The position numbers were made by a program, and so were the translations under genes. 64,000 nucleotides of DNA from Bacillus alkalicellulosilyticus (lineage in GTDB: Bacteria; Bacillota; Bacilli; Bacillales; Bacillaceae_F), in contig NZ_KV917381.1 in the NCBI RefSeq assembly GCF_002019795.1, positions 2,884,068 to 2,948,067 of the forward strand. Direction: 5' to 3'. This document shows, one piece after another, positions 26,009-35,664 of the stretch. How positions within the stretch are numbered: position 1 is the first letter of the stretch; every line of letters starts with the position of its first letter. The notes beneath the pieces were generated by a model, which was not told the DNA's origin, did no database searches, and saw only the letters and a program-made list of their open reading frames with translations.

Positions 26009-26044
26009 GTCGAGGAGTACGGGATTCGATCCCGTAACTGCGAC
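26009..26044. repeat. Strong two-part hairpin with tRNA-like TTCGA loop
   Basis: TACGGGA-TTCGA-TCCCGTA forms a 7-bp stem, and outside it GTCG pairs with CGAC across a small internal loop. The core looks like a T arm but does not fit tRNA geometry, and no other tRNA arms are present. It may be an old tRNA scrap, an attachment site or a structured RNA end. Confidence 0.6.
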
Positions 26045-26105
26045 ATACTTATTCTTGTATAAGATCATTAAATACAAAGCTTATTTAAAGTGTCAAACCT
26101 CTGTA

Positions 26106-27760
26106 TTAACTTTTAACTATTGCTAGATTATAGTCTTGAATATTAAATGCTTCAAACAATTTTTTGAAATTGGATACTGTCTCTTATCTAGTTGGATTTC
26201 CCTGTTTATTACTTTATGGTGAAATTCCTTTGCGGCTAATTTCTTGGACGCACTAGAACCATCGTATGGAGTACTCAATTTTTTAGAATCATCTCTAGAA
26301 ATTAATGATTCAATTGTCTTTGAGTTGCTTACCATTTTCTCCTTAACTACTTCTTCTTTTAAACTTACAAATAGAATTTTATCTTTTAGATTCTCATCCA
26401 GTTATTGACTAAAACATCGTATTCATTGTAGCCAGCGCTATCATAGTCTAATAAAATCTTAAATCCACATCCCCAACCAATTAGAATTGAAACAACTCTA
26501 TTGATATTACTAACACCTGCTGAAGGTATAATATTTGGTGCATTATCAATTTCCAAATAATTTAACATGGCATTCAAATACATATAATCGGTAATGCCCT
26601 CTGTGATTAAATTGTTTTTACTAGATGGTCCTATATTAAACTTTAAATCTGCTCCGATAGCTTGTACTAAAGGAGATAAAGTTTCCATTTTTGAGTCATT
26701 CGATAAATTTTGGTCGTAAGCACTCTTAAATATTTTTGTATTACCTTCCCAACTTTTTCAATGGCCCTAACGTTGGTTATGTCTTTACTGTCTATCATAT
26801 ATGGAGAATGTGTAGTATATATTACTTGGTTTTCTCTATTTGCTAGTCTTGAAAATAATTCTAGGAGTTGTTTTTGAGCATTAACATGTAAATAAACACC
26901 TGGTTCATCTAGCAAATAAACTAAAGAGGAATTTTTATACTCACGTGAAAGTACATCAACAAATATACTTATGCACCAACGTAAACCATTACTTCTTTCA
27001 CTTAAATTCATTGCCTTATCATCAGTTAATATATATATTTTAAAAACACGATTTTCAAATTCTACTTGAAATACAACTTTCTCTTGATTATAAAATTCAT
27101 TAAATCCTGCCTCGATGTTATTCTCAATTTTCCTTGCAATTCTATTTCGAACAGTTTTCCTATTACCATCGATAGGGTCTTCGAATGCTTGCAATTATTC
27201 TTGTTCCGTAATCCCTGCTGCTACAAGGAATCTATAAAAGATATGGTTTGGTTCTTTAAGAATACTTTTTATATCATCATATTTATAACTGGATCCTAAT
27301 TGTGGGTATTGTTCGCGGTAATATATACTGGGTAGAAGAGAATAATATCTTGTAAGACAATTATCAATTATCTCTAATTTCTCAAACAAATCTTCCTTAC
27401 TTGTAAAATTATTGGTTATCCAACTTCTTAAAGTACCTAATATAGTACTATGGTTTTTATAAACATTTGATGTTATGACTTTCAATCCATTCAAGTATTC
27501 TTGGACTAATTTAATGCGGTTAGAATCATTTCCCCAGATATCTCTTATATTCATTTCTAGAACATCTCTAATAGTTCCCGTTAATAATTCATCATCTTTC
27601 AATAAATCAGACAATCCACCTTCAATCTTAATCATTGTGTTATCTAAGAAACTAATTGATGTCTTTGATTGACTGACTTTAAGTTCATTTAATTCACTTT
27701 GATAGTATTCCAAATGAACAATGATAGATACATCACCAGAAGTCCCTCTATTTAAACAAA
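26106..27760 (-). pseudogene. Heavily decayed OLD-family ATPase/TOPRIM nuclease
   Basis: Pieces in order: GTSGDVSIIVHLEYYQSELNE (near 27,740), a nonsense TAA at 27195, MNLSERSNGLRWCISIFVDVLSRE and VYLLDEPGVYLHVNAQKQLLELFS (Walker B and D-loop of an ABC-type ATPase), IYTTHSPYMID (H-loop), then after a frameshift at about 26,680 NNLITEGITDYMYLNAML and ILLDYDSAGYNEYD (TOPRIM Glu and DxD), then two more frameshifts to the end at 26106. The Walker A region is missing altogether. OLD nucleases are anti-phage or recombination proteins; this copy cannot work. Confidence 0.8.
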
Positions 27761-27879
27761 GGCTTCAGAGTTGCAAGTACAGTCCCATCCCACATCTGCT
27801 CCATATCAAAAATATAATACTCCACTCGGAAATCCCATATATTAATTATCAAATTAGATTCAATAAATACACTAAAAGA

Positions 27880-28536
27880 TTACCCGTATATATCAAGGCC
27901 AACCACACTCATGTTGTTATCATCGACAACTAAAACAATTTGTTTTGCAAATGTACTAAAAGTACGAATCGTCACTGACTCTTTCAAATCATCTTCTAAC
28001 TTCCATCCTGTTGGTTGAAGTGCTATTGAGCCTCTGTCAGTAAAAAAAGTATTTTTAAGAAAATCACGTATCTCCTCTGTACCATCAATTTGAAGAGGAG
28101 TAATCATTTCTTGATTAACCATATAATATTTCAAATCTCTTGGTTCTGTTGGTAAACTAAGATTTTTTGTCCGATATAAATCTGAAATTACCGGATATAT
28201 GCCATTTGAAAGTGAGTACTGTACTATTCTTTTTGACTCCTCTTTAAGACCCAACACATTTATTTCTTTGAGCTCACCATCAATGATTATTTGTTTTATA
28301 TCTCTATAGTGAGGCACTACTTCATCCATTATCTTTTTTAATACATTTTGGTTTGGGGTTGGCAACGTTAGTAGCGAATCCGTTTCTAAAATAACATCAA
28401 ACGAGGCAAAAAACTGGCAAACTGGACTCATTTCCTTTAAGTCATTTGTTGTTTCTATAATCTCAATATTTAATTCACCATAATCGTTATTAAATTCAGA
28501 TGATGGTTCATCGATTTCTGTAATCCACTTAAGCAT
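27880..28536 (-). CDS. Hypothetical protein, paralogue of 60783-61439
   Basis: A 218-residue soluble protein, starting MLKWITEIDEP and ending VVDDNNMSVVGLDIYG. It is closely similar, residue for residue and in length, to the product of 60783-61439 outside the island; most substitutions are conservative. A family name is not evident. It is followed upstream by two membrane/exported proteins in a cassette that also occurs, partly deleted, at 60783-62288. In-frame coding-like sequence continues past its stop to about 27,750, the tail of another lost gene. Confidence 0.65.
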   Translation of the reverse strand: MLKWITEIDEPSSEFNNDYGELNIEIIETTNDLKEMSPVCQFFASFDVILETDSLLTLPTPNQNVLKKIMDEVVPHYRDIKQIIIDGELKEINVLGLKEESKRIVQYSLSNGIYPVISDLYRTKNLSLPTEPRDLKYYMVNQEMITPLQIDGTEEIRDFLKNTFFTDRGSIALQPTGWKLEDDLKESVTIRTFSTFAKQIVLVVDDNNMSVVGLDIYG

Positions 28537-28568
28537 AGTAACCTCCTTAGCCTCGTAGTTTCAACCAC

Positions 28569-29111
28569 CTATTTATGAACTGTTTCATCCTCTATCTCCA
28601 TTACCCTTGACTTAGGATTCAACTTTTCATTTAAACCCTCTGCTTGTCTCATAAAAGAGTTTATATTAGCAGATATAGTAATATTTACTCCTAATCCCAC
28701 TTTACGTAGTGTTTCTCTTAGGTTCTCAAAATTGCTTATATCCTCATCGTTTAACTCGACAAAGTTATATACCCCATTAGTAGGAAAACGAGATAAATTG
28801 GAATACAAACTTTCAAGAATATCGTTGTCACTTTTTGAAAGTGTACCCAACTGATTTCCAGTAGTAATTCCAAGTCTAAGTCCGTTTAACACATCTCCTA
28901 TCTTTGATGTAACTAAGTTTGGTTCACTCCATTCATTATCAATCTGGTAAGCAATCAAAATTTCCAACTGTACTAAATTACTTTGTACTTCAGTAACAAA
29001 GATTTGTTCCTTTACGAAATTTGTCTTTATCATTGTCATTACTACAATGGTAATGAGAAATATATTTAAACCTATTGAAATACTAAAAAGTAATTTCATT
29101 TTTTTACTCAA
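28569..29111 (-). CDS. Membrane-anchored hypothetical protein of the duplicated cassette
   Basis: About 180 residues. One N-terminal membrane helix (LLFSISIGLNIFLITIVVMTMI) is followed by a helical extracellular domain with no recognised motif. TTG 29111 is seven bases from AAAGGAG; ATG 29117 lies too near to it. In the second cassette copy only the last ~45 codons of this gene survive (61487-61620). Confidence 0.65.
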   Translation of the reverse strand: MSKKMKLLFSISIGLNIFLITIVVMTMIKTNFVKEQIFVTEVQSNLVQLEILIAYQIDNEWSEPNLVTSKIGDVLNGLRLGITTGNQLGTLSKSDNDILESLYSNLSRFPTNGVYNFVELNDEDISNFENLRETLRKVGLGVNITISANINSFMRQAEGLNEKLNPKSRVMEIEDETVHK

Positions 29112-29197
29112 TATCATTCTCCTTTTTAAGATATTTTCTAATTGAATTGTTCTTTTTAGTTAATGTTGGATTTCTATCTTTAGTATTCATAACAAAA

Positions 29198-29776
29198 TCA
29201 TAACAGAAAAAAACATTTAATCATTACAAAACCATATTCATGGCTGTATTCCTTACTATCAATATAATCAATCATAATATAATTTAGAATAATTTTATCT
29301 TCTTCTTTTGAATAACTTCTAAAATGCTCAATCCCCATTGGTCTCCAAGTTATCATGGTTTCATGTCCCATACTATTCGGAAAAAAAATACCATCACCAT
29401 AATCATCACCAGGTGTAGATATATTCTCAGAGAAGAAAAGTTTGGCTTCCTCTATGGTTTGACATAATGAATATAACTCAATTTCATTTGTTGCTTCCTC
29501 AATAATCGCTAAATCAACAATCCCAATAGTTGACATTAAGGATGTAATTTCTTCTTCTAGACGTATTATTTTATTTGATAGTTTCTTATTTTCCCATTTT
29601 AAATCATCAATAATTTGTTCATATTCTATATTAATTACTTCTTCACTTTCTTCATTGTCAATATTTTCTTCTATACCAGCAGCAGTTTCAATAGATTGCT
29701 CACCAGATTCTTTGAAGCTACCTAGTATTGGTATAATTATAAAACCGAGAATAACCAAAACTAAGTATTTTTTCAT
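29198..29776 (-). CDS. Exported coiled-coil protein of the duplicated cassette, 3' end altered
   Basis: A 192-residue protein with an N-terminal hydrophobic export/anchor segment (YLVLVILGFIIIPILGSF), an acidic stretch and a coiled coil (LKWENKKLSNKIIRLEEEI), then a folded domain. It is nearly identical to the product of 61701-62288 until FVMI; there the other copy ends NEDGWKIDEIR, whereas this one ends KCFFLL. The original C terminus has therefore been lost. Confidence 0.65.
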   Translation of the reverse strand: MKKYLVLVILGFIIIPILGSFKESGEQSIETAAGIEENIDNEESEEVINIEYEQIIDDLKWENKKLSNKIIRLEEEITSLMSTIGIVDLAIIEEATNEIELYSLCQTIEEAKLFFSENISTPGDDYGDGIFFPNSMGHETMITWRPMGIEHFRSYSKEEDKIILNYIMIDYIDSKEYSHEYGFVMIKCFFLL

Positions 29777-29847
29777 ATCTTTTCTCCAATATAATTCATA
29801 ATTCCATCATTTTACCATTTGAATATCAAATTGTATATAAGCTCTCT

Positions 29848-29935
29848 TTACAATCGTACGTAGTAATTACGGTCACGGTATATCTTTTGAAATTCGTGAA
29901 TCATCCTTTCTTCGTCTTCATTATCAATTTTATTA
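29848..29935 (-). pseudogene. C-terminal fragment of an unknown gene
   Basis: The minus strand reads NKIDNEDEERMIHEFQKIYRDRNYYVRL and stops. It looks like genuine protein sequence, but upstream frames are closed. It lies in the 300-base gap before the lipoprotein gene. Confidence 0.4.
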
Positions 29936-29984
29936 AGTGGGGATTTTCAGTGGCCCTGTTAAAGTTTAATGTTGATTTAAAATA

Positions 29985-30010
29985 AAAAAATCCATTTAAC
30001 TGGATTTTTT
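29985..30010. terminator. Terminator after the lipoprotein gene
   Basis: AAAAAATCCA and TGGATTTTTT pair around a 6-base loop, with an A run on one side and T run on the other. It lies 64 bases past the stop at 30074. Confidence 0.8.
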
Positions 30011-30073
30011 TAATGAACTAATATTCAACCTAAGCTCCGTCTGTAAAAAAATAAGTATTATACTTATAAATAA

Positions 30074-30586
30074 CTAATATGAATCCGTCCTTAATAAAAA
30101 TGAAAATATAGGACTTGAATTAGAATAAACAACAAAGCACCTTAATGCGTTTCCAGGTAAATAATCATCACTATTAGAGCTTAACCCAACAGCGGCGTTT
30201 GTCTTCAAATCAAATGATGCTTTCCCATCATTAAATGGTATTGTAAATGTATCTACAACTCCCTCATATTTAAAATCTCCATCCTTAGAAAGAATATAGT
30301 CTTCAATCACTAATTCTTTCCCGTCCAAATTTGAAACTTCTAAAAGAATATTTTCATTTATGGCTATGTAGGGTAATTCTTCCCAACCAATATCGTTCAT
30401 TATATCTTTATGAATTTGTTCGAATTCTTTTAATGTTCGATTACCATTTTCATCATACGTTATGACTTTAATTTCTTTTTCTCCTGAGGTTATGTTAATT
30501 TTTTGTTCACCTGAACTTTCGAAACTACAAGCTGTCAGAAACAGTATTACCAATAAGTAAAATGTCTTTTTTACGTTCTTTATCAA
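30074..30586 (-). CDS. Lipoprotein of unknown function
   Basis: A 170-residue protein with signal peptide and lipobox LTAC (Cys20), so it is tethered outside the membrane. The mature part is acidic with a repeated beta-strand pattern (ILLEVSNLDGKELVIEDYIL) reminiscent of Ig-like Bacillus lipoproteins. A terminator follows; the gene appears monocistronic. Confidence 0.7.
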   Translation of the reverse strand: MIKNVKKTFYLLVILFLTACSFESSGEQKINITSGEKEIKVITYDENGNRTLKEFEQIHKDIMNDIGWEELPYIAINENILLEVSNLDGKELVIEDYILSKDGDFKYEGVVDTFTIPFNDGKASFDLKTNAAVGLSSNSDDYLPGNALRCFVVYSNSSPIFSFLLRTDSY

Positions 30587-30672
30587 TTTAATCTTCCTCT
30601 TTCATTCTTTTAATATCTTACAAAAAGTAACCATATAACATTGGCTGTGTTGGAAAACTATGTTGATATCAT

Positions 30673-30714
30673 TAAAGCTTATACATAATATAGAAAAAAT
30701 TATGTATAAGCTTT
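30673..30714. terminator. Long hairpin between two minus-strand genes
   Basis: TAAAGCTTATACATAAT and ATTATGTATAAGCTTTA pair perfectly (17 bp) around a short A-rich loop. It follows the membrane protein gene at 30722. There is no T run, so it may act as a weak terminator or mRNA stabiliser. Confidence 0.65.
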
Positions 30715-30721
30715 AGAGGAT

Positions 30722-31015
30722 TTATGCACTTTTCGTAAATATTTTAGTGACTAATTTCTTTGAGAGTGTACTAAAACCAATACCAAACAAACCAATTAAG
30801 GCATATGCGATTCCATATACGAATAGGAAATGGTCATAAGTAAAGCTCTGGAAGACCAGCGTTACTAGAAATGTTAATCCCACGATTAAAGTTGGTGTGA
30901 TGACAACATTTTTCTTCCAATTCGAAACAAATAAACCAGAAATAACTCCTAGTAATAAAAATAACATTGGATTAATAATTAGTAATAAATCCATTCCGTT
31001 TGCATACTCAAACAT
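30722..31015 (-). CDS. Small three- or four-helix membrane protein (DUF2651-like)
   Basis: A 97-residue protein that is almost entirely hydrophobic: MLFLLLGVISGLFV, VVITPTLIVGLTFLVTLVF and FVYGIAYALIGLFGIGFS, with a basic C terminus (KKLVTKIFTKSA). Size and layout resemble the DUF2651/YbeF group of Bacillus. Function unknown. Confidence 0.55.
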   Translation of the reverse strand: MFEYANGMDLLLIINPMLFLLLGVISGLFVSNWKKNVVITPTLIVGLTFLVTLVFQSFTYDHFLFVYGIAYALIGLFGIGFSTLSKKLVTKIFTKSA

Positions 31016-31019
31016 TCAA

Positions 31020-31460
31020 ACACCACCTCAAATGTTAAATTCACTAACCCTTAATGACTTATATGACCAATGTACTTGGAATTTGCATAAAGTAAACAGC
31101 ATTTCTATCAAATTATTTAGTGTGTCCTCAAAACCAAGACTTTCCAGAAATCTAAACCATGCTAAGTAGTTATCAAGATACTTTTTTGCACGCTGTTAAA
31201 GCGTTCCAACCATTTCTTCAAACGCTAGTGGTAGTTATTAACGTTTGTATATGGTAGCTACCTTTAATGGTTTACCTTCCCGTTTTTTTTTGTACTTATT
31301 TAATAGTGTTGCATTCCTTTTTCTGTCGCAAATGTTTTATAGGAACGCCAAGCATCGGTGCATAAATGTTATCACCACCAGATGCTGACCTAATTAAAAT
31401 TTCGACATAAGGTTTGTTAACCCTGCCCATACAAAAGATTTTGCTAAGTGTTTATAGTTC
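31020..31460 (-). pseudogene. Degenerate transposase remnant
   Basis: On the minus strand broken frames include KTFATEKGMQHY-like and WKRFNSVQKKYLDNYLAWFRFLESL pieces with many stops and shifts. The 'FN-V-KYL-NYL-WF' pattern is the C-terminal signature of IS transposases of the IS1595-like group. Not functional. It fills the gap between the small membrane protein and spoIID. Confidence 0.55.
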
Positions 31461-31478
31461 ATTTCCATTTTAAAACTC

Positions 31479-32441
31479 TTAATATTGTTGAATATCGATA
31501 GACTGGTAGTAATGATGAATGATGTCTTTATAGGAAAAACCTTCTTTCGCCATTCCGTTGGCTCCGTATTGACTCATCCCTACTCCGTGACCATTGCCTC
31601 TAGTTTTTATAGAAATTGTATCTTCAAGCCGAGTGATAGTAAAGTCGCTTGATTTTAATTGTAAGAGCTCTCTAATCATCCGTCCTGTAAACTCTTTATC
31701 TGCAATTCTAATACTGCTAACATTTCCCCCCTTTGTACGGCTCTTGATTCCAAAGTCACTATAATTATCGAGCGCTATACCAAGGGCTTGTTCGAATTCT
31801 TCAGTAGATATTACCGTTTCAACTTCATAATGAGGAGAATCCTTATCCCAAGGACTTGCAACGCTTCTTAGATAAGGAGATTCATTCTCATAGTAATCCT
31901 CTGAATTTTCAGTATATCCATTACTACTAGAAAAGTATAGAGAGAGTATAGGTTTTCCGTTGTATGTTATAATCTCACCTCTAGTTTGAGCTACAGCTTC
32001 TTTAATCTTTTCCATGTAAAGAATATAATCGTCTCCCCATTTTTCCTTAAGTTCAGCGTTATTTTTATATACCTGATGGTTCACAGAATCGGTTATATCG
32101 TATTCTTTAGTAGAATGAACATCATTTGAACTAAAAGAATGTAAAAAGTATGTTCTAGCAGCAAGTGCTTGTGCTTTGAGAGCCTCTAACTCAAACGTTG
32201 CTGGCATCTCACTAGCAACCACACCAATTATGTATTCCTCAAGTGGTACTTCTTCTATATCATTTGTTTCGTTCCGGTAAACAGCAACCGTTTTTTCGGA
32301 ATTAGTGGCTTGATCATGTACCAATTCTTTTTTGTCATTCATACTCATGATCTTATCTGATGAAAAGCCAACGACGATTAGAGAAGGAACTACTAGAATA
32401 AAGATAATAAATATTGTCCCAAGAATATAAAAAGATTTCAT
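31479..32441 (-). CDS. SpoIID-like lytic transglycosylase
   Basis: SpoIID is a membrane-anchored transglycosylase that degrades peptidoglycan during engulfment in sporulation. This 320-residue protein has one N-terminal membrane helix and the SpoIID/LytB core: VPLEEYIIGVVASEMPATFELEALKAQALAARTYFL with the catalytic Glu, SLYFSSSNGYTENSEDYY and GNGHGVGMSQYGANGMAKEG. It is complete. Placement on a mobile island means it is probably a second copy; the chromosomal spoIID would be elsewhere. Confidence 0.88.
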   Translation of the reverse strand: MKSFYILGTIFIIFILVVPSLIVVGFSSDKIMSMNDKKELVHDQATNSEKTVAVYRNETNDIEEVPLEEYIIGVVASEMPATFELEALKAQALAARTYFLHSFSSNDVHSTKEYDITDSVNHQVYKNNAELKEKWGDDYILYMEKIKEAVAQTRGEIITYNGKPILSLYFSSSNGYTENSEDYYENESPYLRSVASPWDKDSPHYEVETVISTEEFEQALGIALDNYSDFGIKSRTKGGNVSSIRIADKEFTGRMIRELLQLKSSDFTITRLEDTISIKTRGNGHGVGMSQYGANGMAKEGFSYKDIIHHYYQSIDIQQY

Positions 32442-33007
32442 ATTTCTCTCACTCCTTTTCGCTATATATATTTCTTGATAAATTATATATCTATAAATAA
32501 GTTAACACTTCTATACTAACAGCTAAATTTTCAGCCCCTAAATTTCCCATTTAATTTAATACTTTGTAAAACTCTTTAAAAAAAGAATTTTACTATTACC
32601 ATTGACTCGTATTTTCTGACTTAATTATTATAAGACTGTCTATTGATAGTTTGATGTTTCCTGACCCGATGATAAGTTACGGTTGCGGTTCGAATTTCTC
32701 GCACTAAGGCGATATTATCCTCGGTAGAGTGTGGCAATTATTTTTTATATTGTTTCAAAAACTAATAAATCATCTAACAGTAAACCGAATTACCAAGCCA
32801 ATTAACAAATAGATTTACAACAAATTACCCCAAAAATCACAGGACAATTGGCATCACCTCACCTTTTCATTTTATTTTCTGAAATTATCACAGGATTACT
32901 GGATATTTATGTTAATATATGAATGTAAACTGTGTATTAACTTTGTAAAAAGGACCAATTAAAGTACCGAAACATATTAGAAATAGTTAAAGAGAGGGCT
33001 AAGAAAT
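32442..33007. other. Gene-free stretch of 560 bp
   Basis: No complete gene. On the minus strand near 32,650-32,740 a short coding-like run reads TEDNIALVREIRTATVTYHR but has no extension. The right end must hold the promoter of the lipoprotein gene at 33008. Confidence 0.4.
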
Positions 33008-33499
33008 ATGAAAAAAATAACCTTAATAATAATTTACGCATTAAGTTTTCTCCTAATAGGATGTAACTTCATTGAGGAAAACAGAGCAAAGAGTGCTACA
33101 AGAGATTACTATAATGCTCTTATAAAAGAAGACTACGTTGCGGCTTTTGAACAACTGTATCTGTATGACTACACAGAAGATAGTCACCCTACTGATGGTA
33201 CAGCATTGAGCAAGGAAAAAGCGAAAGCATTTTATTTGCAGAAGATTGACTATTTAAAGGAACGAGATTATAAAATAAGAGACTTTGTAATTGAAAAAAT
33301 TCGATATGAAGATGGCCATACTTTTTTTCTCGAAATATCACTAATCGTTGAGCAAGATGGGGAACGTTTTGAGCGGTCTGAGATAGTAGATTTCTGGGAT
33401 GGAAAAGTGTGGATTATTGAAAAAGATGACCCTTTCGCAAAATATCGAGATGGAAGAATGAATTTTGAAATCTTGAAAGAAGGCGAAGAAAGTATGTAA
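33008..33499 (+). CDS. Lipoprotein with NTF2-like (DUF4878-type) domain
   Basis: A 163-residue protein with lipobox LIGC (Cys19). The mature part (ATRDYYNALIKEDYVAAFEQLYLYD, then strands ending VDFWDGKVWIIEKDD) follows the helix-then-sheet layout of SnoaL/NTF2-like lipoproteins. Such small extracellular proteins have no known enzymatic role. GAGAGGG lies upstream of the ATG. Confidence 0.7.
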   Translation: MKKITLIIIYALSFLLIGCNFIEENRAKSATRDYYNALIKEDYVAAFEQLYLYDYTEDSHPTDGTALSKEKAKAFYLQKIDYLKERDYKIRDFVIEKIRYEDGHTFFLEISLIVEQDGERFERSEIVDFWDGKVWIIEKDDPFAKYRDGRMNFEILKEGEESM

Positions 33500-33793
33500 T
33501 CCTCTACAACTATCTAGAGCGGTACAGTGAAGAGTGTGTAAGACTTAACTTAAAGCTCTTGGCCAGGATAGTATTGAAGGGCTGAATCGGTTGTTTAAGT
33601 AGGCATATCAGTCGGCATATCATACCCACGACTCGAAGTAATGTCGTATCATTGCAAACTTACTGTAGCTAAGGATGCGTTACTTGAAACAGAAATACGC
33701 AAATATAAAGATAAAGGCATAGGAAACCTAGTCCCTATGCCTTTATTCAATGTGAATATTCAAAGATGTTTAAAATTCATATGGTAAAAATAA
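33500..33793. other. Intergenic stretch with a gene scrap and a terminator
   Basis: A short plus-strand run ALGQDSIEGLNRLFK (about 33,552-33,600) followed by stops looks like leftover protein sequence, source unknown. The remainder contains the hairpin at 33711-33746. Confidence 0.35.
33711..33746 (+). terminator. Hairpin terminator upstream of the first ECF operon
   Basis: ATAAAGGCATAGG pairs with CCTATGCCTTTAT around a 10-base loop, followed by TC-rich sequence. Confidence 0.7.
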
Positions 33794-33825
33794 TTTGTAT
33801 ACATCTTATCATTTGAATCGTTATA
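33794..33825 (+). promoter_or_regulatory. ECF-type promoter shared with the 49 kb operon
   Basis: TTTGTATACAT, 13 bases, TCGTTATA. The paralogous operon at 49.6 kb has TTTGTATACAT, 13 bases, TCGTTTTA at the same distance from its sigma gene. The shared blocks are probably the -35 and -10 boxes recognised by the encoded ECF factors. Confidence 0.65.
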
Positions 33826-33870
33826 AAGACAAATACAACTAAGAACTACCTTCTAGAAGGGAGGAGGATG

Positions 33871-34386
33871 ATGAAACATGAAGTTTTTAATTCACTATAT
33901 AAATCCGAAATGAAAAGGATTTATTATTATTTACGCAAGAGAGGTTGTAATAAGGAAGATGCAGAAGATATCGTTCAGGAAACATTTATAAAATTCATTG
34001 AATACATCGAAGTCATCGATAAAAACAAGTTAAGTTCTTGGTTATTTCGAGTTGCGACAAACCGTTATTATGATTTATGTAGAATCCAAAAAAGAAAAAT
34101 AGTTTTACCAATCGATGATGAAACGTTTCTCCAACAATTTTTATTGGGTGGTAAGGATGGAGAACAGGAGCTATTAAATTATGAAAAAAGAGAAATGATT
34201 AAAATAATCATTAGTGAAATGAAAGTTGTATTTCAAGATCTTCTAATATTGAAGTATGTTTTAGATTATTCATACAAAGAAATAGCATCATTACTTAATA
34301 GTAACGAGAACACAATTAAAACTTATCTGCTTCGCGCACGTAAAGAATTTAAAAGGAAATGGGAGGTTCAATATGAAAAAAAATAA
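33871..34386 (+). CDS. ECF-family RNA polymerase sigma factor
   Basis: A ~171-residue sigma-70 ECF protein. Region 2 (GCNKEDAEDIVQETFIKFIEYI, then WLFRVATNRYYDLCR) and region 4 (DLLILKYVLDYSYKEIASLLNSNENTIKTYLLRARKEF) are clear. It overlaps the downstream anti-sigma gene by 14 bases. A GGGAGG lies seven bases before ATG 33871. It is the paralogue of the product of 49103-49603, and the two share promoter sequence, pointing to autoregulation and possible cross-talk. Confidence 0.9.
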   Translation: MKHEVFNSLYKSEMKRIYYYLRKRGCNKEDAEDIVQETFIKFIEYIEVIDKNKLSSWLFRVATNRYYDLCRIQKRKIVLPIDDETFLQQFLLGGKDGEQELLNYEKREMIKIIISEMKVVFQDLLILKYVLDYSYKEIASLLNSNENTIKTYLLRARKEFKRKWEVQYEKK

Positions 34387-35374
34387 AGAACAATTCGAAG
34401 AAGACCTTTTTAATCAAGATTTACCAATAGAATTATTTAAAAAAGCAAAACGTAAAGTAATCGTCAGAAATATACTTATTAGTGGAATTCTATTTTTTAT
34501 TTTAACTATTTGTATCGTTATAACTAATAGTAAACTTCTTAATAATAAAGCGATGAACATACAATGGGAAGAAGAGCTTCTTTACAAAATTGCTCGCCCA
34601 AATACCTATATGACACATGCTCAATTAAATGACGGATTTCTTGTAGGTGAACTAGAATATTCAACATATAAACTATTAGGAGATTCACCTGTATTCAGTG
34701 GTGTTTTAAGTCGAAGTTATTCCATACTTCCATTAACAAATCGGATGTACGGGAGTAGCAATAGTAATGTGTTCCAAGTAAAGCAAGAAAATGAAGGTAA
34801 ATTTCGTTATTATAATAAGTTTGCACAAAAGGTGATGAATTTTTATCCCCCACAAGTCGAGTATACAAGTGAACAATTAGAGCAAGATCTTCTTAAGCTA
34901 AATAACTTTCCAGATGATACCTTACTTGAAGTGAGCATATCATTTGATAGAGGATATTCATTAAATGAAATAAATGATATGATACCTACCAATATGACCC
35001 CATCTTGGTACTGGGTAAATACGATCAGTGATGGTATGTTGAATTCATTAAAGGGTGGAGAATTTGGACCAGAAGCTGCAAAACCACTTAACGCAAATCA
35101 AGTATATGGTTTTAATGGAATTGATTCTATGGGACAATTAATTGATAACCCAGAGATTAACTTTATTAATTTAATTAGTTCTGGTGCAGAAATGAAGGGG
35201 CGTTATCAGAGCGAGATGAGTAGAATCTATGACCAATTAAAAAATGGAGCAGATGAACCAACTAAAGAAAATATAGAAATAATTGGAGTGGTCCTCACTG
35301 GTACAGTAGAAGCACTATCTACCTTAGAAGAAAAACCATTTATACGCGCATCAAGTTTCGGAATTAGTAAATAA
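34373..35374 (+). CDS. Membrane anti-sigma factor with extracellular C-terminal domain
   Basis: A 333-residue protein with a short cytosolic N terminus (LPIELFKKAKRKVIVRN), one membrane helix (ILISGILFFILTICIVI) and a large external domain with PSWYWVNTISDG and IIGVVLTGTVEALSTLEEKPFIRASSFG. The last part matches the 'sigma factor regulator C-terminal' type. It should hold the co-encoded ECF factor at the membrane until a cell-envelope signal arrives. It is homologous to the product of 48157-49113 across its length. Confidence 0.8.
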   Translation: MKKNKEQFEEDLFNQDLPIELFKKAKRKVIVRNILISGILFFILTICIVITNSKLLNNKAMNIQWEEELLYKIARPNTYMTHAQLNDGFLVGELEYSTYKLLGDSPVFSGVLSRSYSILPLTNRMYGSSNSNVFQVKQENEGKFRYYNKFAQKVMNFYPPQVEYTSEQLEQDLLKLNNFPDDTLLEVSISFDRGYSLNEINDMIPTNMTPSWYWVNTISDGMLNSLKGGEFGPEAAKPLNANQVYGFNGIDSMGQLIDNPEINFINLISSGAEMKGRYQSEMSRIYDQLKNGADEPTKENIEIIGVVLTGTVEALSTLEEKPFIRASSFGISK

Positions 35375-35516
35375 ATTTTTTACTTGAACCCGTAAAAAGC
35401 AACAGCGAGTGTAGGCTCGAAACACTAAAATTTTTCTCACATCAAAATTAGTAAATTGCATTTAACGTGGGATTACATACTATTATCCAAAATATAAATG
35501 TTGATGTATTAATAAA

Positions 35517-35556
35517 AAATGGAGATTCCTATCTATTAGGAACCTCCATTTTTTCG
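35517..35556 (+). terminator. Terminator of the first ECF operon
   Basis: AAAAAATGGAG-TTCC pairs with GGAA-CTCCATTTTTT across a loop, ending in a T run. It is 140 bases after the anti-sigma stop; the interval holds nothing recognisable. Confidence 0.8.
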
Positions 35557-35664
35557 TATTAGAGCTGTATGAATCCATGTTGACCTTAAACCTTGAACTC
35601 ATCCAAATTCATATATTCTTATCACACTAGGAGATATAACCATATGAATCGGCTATTGTATCCT

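Noticed and set aside
26009-26044. A tRNA gene
   Set aside because: Only a T-arm-like hairpin is present; loop length is wrong and there are no acceptor, D or anticodon arms.
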